A DNA stretch of 7,099 nucleotides, taken from NCBI GenBank assembly GCA_016839865.1, contig JAEOTN010000171.1, positions 1-7,099 on the forward strand. Reading direction: 5' to 3'. The position numbers were made by a program, and so were the translations under genes. The stretch is from Promethearchaeota archaeon (GTDB lineage Archaea; Asgardarchaeota; Lokiarchaeia; Sigynarchaeales; MK-D1). The notes below the pieces were generated by a model. It saw only the letters and a program-made list of their open reading frames with translations, did not search any database and was not told the origin of the DNA. The first letter of the stretch is position 1. Every line of letters begins with the position of its first letter. Of the stretch, positions 5,621-7,099 are shown piece by piece.

Positions 5621-5662
5621 GATATGGCTTAATGAGTATCTGAGAAAGGAGAGGTATAATCC

Positions 5663-5676
5663 TTCTTCATGAAGAA
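5663..5676. promoter_or_regulatory. 14-base perfect palindrome, candidate operator
   Basis: TTCTTCATGAAGAA is a perfect inverted repeat just upstream of the putative TATA box (5681-5690) of the right acyltransferase gene and about 43 bases upstream of the box of the leftward orphan. Its core CTTCATGAAG recurs exactly at 1462-1471. This position, next to the TATA box, is typical for archaeal activators or repressors. Confidence 0.4.
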
Positions 5677-5680
5677 AACC

Positions 5681-5690
5681 ATTATATATT
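5681..5690 (+). promoter_or_regulatory. Possible TATA box of the right acyltransferase gene
   Basis: ATTATATATT is the best TATA match in the window. From it, transcription would start near 5711, leaving a leader of about 30 bases before the ATG at 5743, unlike the leaderless genes. The leader has no clear Shine-Dalgarno sequence (GTGTGAAAAATT precedes the ATG). Confidence 0.38.
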
Positions 5691-5742
5691 CGTTCAATGT
5701 ATGATCAGATGGTTTTCAAAAATTCTATTTGTGTGAAAAATT

Positions 5743-6912
5743 ATGTCTACAGAAGAAGAAAAATCAAGTCCAGAACCAATTCCAATGGAAGAGATTGGTG
5801 GAGATGAACGGAAATCGACCAGACTACGATTCATCGATCAGGGACGTGGATTTGTTGTATTATACCTAGTAATAACTCTCGTTTTTCCGCCGGAGGCATG
5901 GAGGAGTGCAAGTTTCAGTATATTTCTCCATTATGTTTTTGACCATGCTTCAGCGAGTGCAACTTACATGACCTTGTACGATGTAGGTGCAGCAGCATTT
6001 ATTTTTATTTTAGGAATGGTTATGAATGCGGCTTATCAAAAACGATTGGAAACTAAAGGGAAAAAGAATGCTGTGTTACATATTTTAGTAAGGTATGGAA
6101 TTCTGTTTGTTTTAGGAGCCTTGATTGTGATTGTGGATCAAGGAACTGTATATGACATCCACGCAGGCTTACCTATTCCAGAAATTAATTGGGATGTACT
6201 ACCCACCATAGCAGTTGCAGGTCTTATTACGTTCTTGTTTATCAATATTAAGAATCCACTATATAGGATTATAGCAGGGTATCTTTTGGGTCTTATCTAT
6301 CAAATCTTGATGGTGACGACTTTTTTTAAGGATTATGCAATTGCATCTGTTAATGGAGGGATTTTCGGATCCATTTTTTCCTATGCGTCTATAAGCATTA
6401 TCGCTAGTGCGGTTGGAGATTTTTTAATTAAACCATCGAAAAAGGAAGATCTGAAATATTGGCTTTTATTGGTATTCGCTTTGGTTAACTATGGTGTCGG
6501 TCTTGGGCTAAATTTTGTTCCCGGCTGGGAAGCTTCCAAACGTCAGGTATCCTTTACTCATAACTTAATTGCGATTGGAATTACTTGTTTCGGTTTGTTT
6601 ATATTTTCTCTAATGGATCGCAAATTAAATTGGGAATTAAAATATCTACGAGCATTTGGAATGTTACCATTCTTTGTCTACTTTATTGCAGAATTACCTG
6701 TCTTTATTGTGGATATGTTTGTAGGAGTGGATTTAGGGATTGAAATTTGGGGAAATTTCATTATGCTTGCGGTTCTGGTAACCTACACCTCATTAATCGT
6801 CATGTGGCTTTATAAGAAGAAAAAATCCGTATCAACGATTCTAACTGGACTGATATTTCTTGGTGTAGCGGTTGTCATTGTAGCTATAGGTATTCCGCTT
6901 GGATTATTTTAA
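5743..6912 (+). CDS. HGSNAT-type membrane acyltransferase homolog (DUF5009/COG4299-like)
   Basis: A 389-residue membrane protein with about ten to eleven hydrophobic helices after an acidic 26-residue cytosolic head. RLRFIDQGRGFVVLYLV (27-43) corresponds to the 'R-h-x-S-h-D-x-h-R-G' start of heparan-alpha-glucosaminide N-acetyltransferase (HGSNAT). FDHAS (66-70) followed by LYDVGAAAFIFILGMVM (78-94) matches the HGSNAT block with HAS, then D-L-V-F-P-x-F-h-F-h-x-G. H68 thus falls where the HGSNAT loop histidine that carries or contacts the acetyl group lies. WDVLPTIAVAGLI (150-162) resembles G-V-L-Q-R-I-A-h-x-Y, and LRAFGMLPFFVYFIAE (302-317) resembles G-x-N-x-h-x-h-Y. The usual proline and aromatics of the family are partly replaced, and the aspartate of the first block is D32, so activity is likely but not certain. 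HGSNAT transfers acetyl from cytosolic acetyl-CoA to a sugar on the other side of the membrane; the archaeal acceptor is unknown. Confidence 0.8.
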   Translation: MSTEEEKSSPEPIPMEEIGGDERKSTRLRFIDQGRGFVVLYLVITLVFPPEAWRSASFSIFLHYVFDHASASATYMTLYDVGAAAFIFILGMVMNAAYQKRLETKGKKNAVLHILVRYGILFVLGALIVIVDQGTVYDIHAGLPIPEINWDVLPTIAVAGLITFLFINIKNPLYRIIAGYLLGLIYQILMVTTFFKDYAIASVNGGIFGSIFSYASISIIASAVGDFLIKPSKKEDLKYWLLLVFALVNYGVGLGLNFVPGWEASKRQVSFTHNLIAIGITCFGLFIFSLMDRKLNWELKYLRAFGMLPFFVYFIAELPVFIVDMFVGVDLGIEIWGNFIMLAVLVTYTSLIVMWLYKKKKSVSTILTGLIFLGVAVVIVAIGIPLGLF

Positions 6913-6922
6913 AAACCCAATT

Positions 6923-6940
6923 CCTCTTTTTTTCTATTCA
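6923..6940 (+). terminator. T-rich terminator after the right acyltransferase gene
   Basis: Eleven bases past the TAA (6910-6912) comes CCTCTTTTTTTCTATTC, with a run of seven T at 6927-6933. This fits an archaeal T-tract terminator. The following 100 bases (6941-7048) hold no gene I can support. Confidence 0.4.
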
Positions 6941-7048
6941 TTTTGGGGATCGTAGAATACTCTCATTTTGAAAATTGACTTATATCAAGAAAACATGCTG
7001 ATTAGTACATCAAAACCGATATTCTGAATAGAATTTCATTCATAATAC

Positions 7049-7066
7049 AAAAAAAGAGAAAAAAAT
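7049..7066 (-). terminator. Double T-run on the minus strand
   Basis: The minus strand carries two runs of seven T (7065-7059 and 7055-7049) separated by CTC. Their position just after a possible leftward stop codon at 7081-7079 suggests termination of a gene entering from the right edge. Confidence 0.3.
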
Positions 7067-7078
7067 AAACTAGATTTT

Positions 7079-7099
7079 CTAAATTATCGGGCCGATTTC
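7079..7099 (-). CDS. Possible C-terminal end of a leftward gene (partial)
   Basis: From the right edge, the minus strand reads EIGPII and then TAG (7081-7079), followed by two T runs. Only six codons are visible, so this rests on the terminator-like context and on the higher GC content of these codons compared with the bases next to them. It cannot be assigned to a family. Confidence 0.2.
   Translation of the reverse strand, partial: EIGPII

Noticed and set aside
5166..5632. Rightward frames opposite the helical orphan gene
   Set aside because: They are antisense shadows; the leftward frame spans the whole region uninterrupted and has a well-placed TATA box.

Overview
This is an AT-rich window with no rRNA, tRNA, CRISPR array or mobile element that I can recognise. 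It looks archaeal. Several genes have a TATA-like box centred about 24-28 bases upstream of the ATG, with no convincing Shine-Dalgarno sequence, as expected for leaderless archaeal transcripts. The DsrE-family protein is of a type common in archaea, and the proteins are full of small membrane and orphan families. An Asgard-like archaeon is a reasonable guess, prompted mainly by one protein whose predicted strand/helix order resembles a longin domain. That assignment is inference, not proof.

Layout from left to right: the last codons of a rightward gene (to 62); a leftward polytopic membrane protein resembling DUF1624/YeiB/HGSNAT-type acyltransferases (100-1467); a leftward DsrE-family protein (1593-1937) preceded by a short TPR-like protein (1981-2319), probably co-transcribed; a divergent promoter region; two tandem rightward paralogous three-helix membrane proteins (2504-2881, 2956-3303); a leftward longin-like orphan (3327-3791); a 44-codon leftward gene for a lysine-rich protein with an acidic tail (3896-4030); a rightward membrane-anchored or secreted endonuclease/exonuclease/phosphatase-fold hydrolase (4226-5092); a leftward helical orphan (5101-5592); and a second HGSNAT-type membrane acyltransferase (5743-6912). 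A further leftward gene may end at the right edge.

The strand alternates often, so this is not one long operon. The recurring theme is the cell envelope: two HGSNAT-type acyltransferases, one exported hydrolase and two small membrane paralogs. The two acyltransferase genes share an identical 10-base palindrome, CTTCATGAAG, at their 5' ends, which hints at a common regulator. No known defence or mobile system is visible. The best candidates for something undescribed are the small membrane paralog pair, the longin-like protein, the 44-residue charged protein and the shared palindrome.
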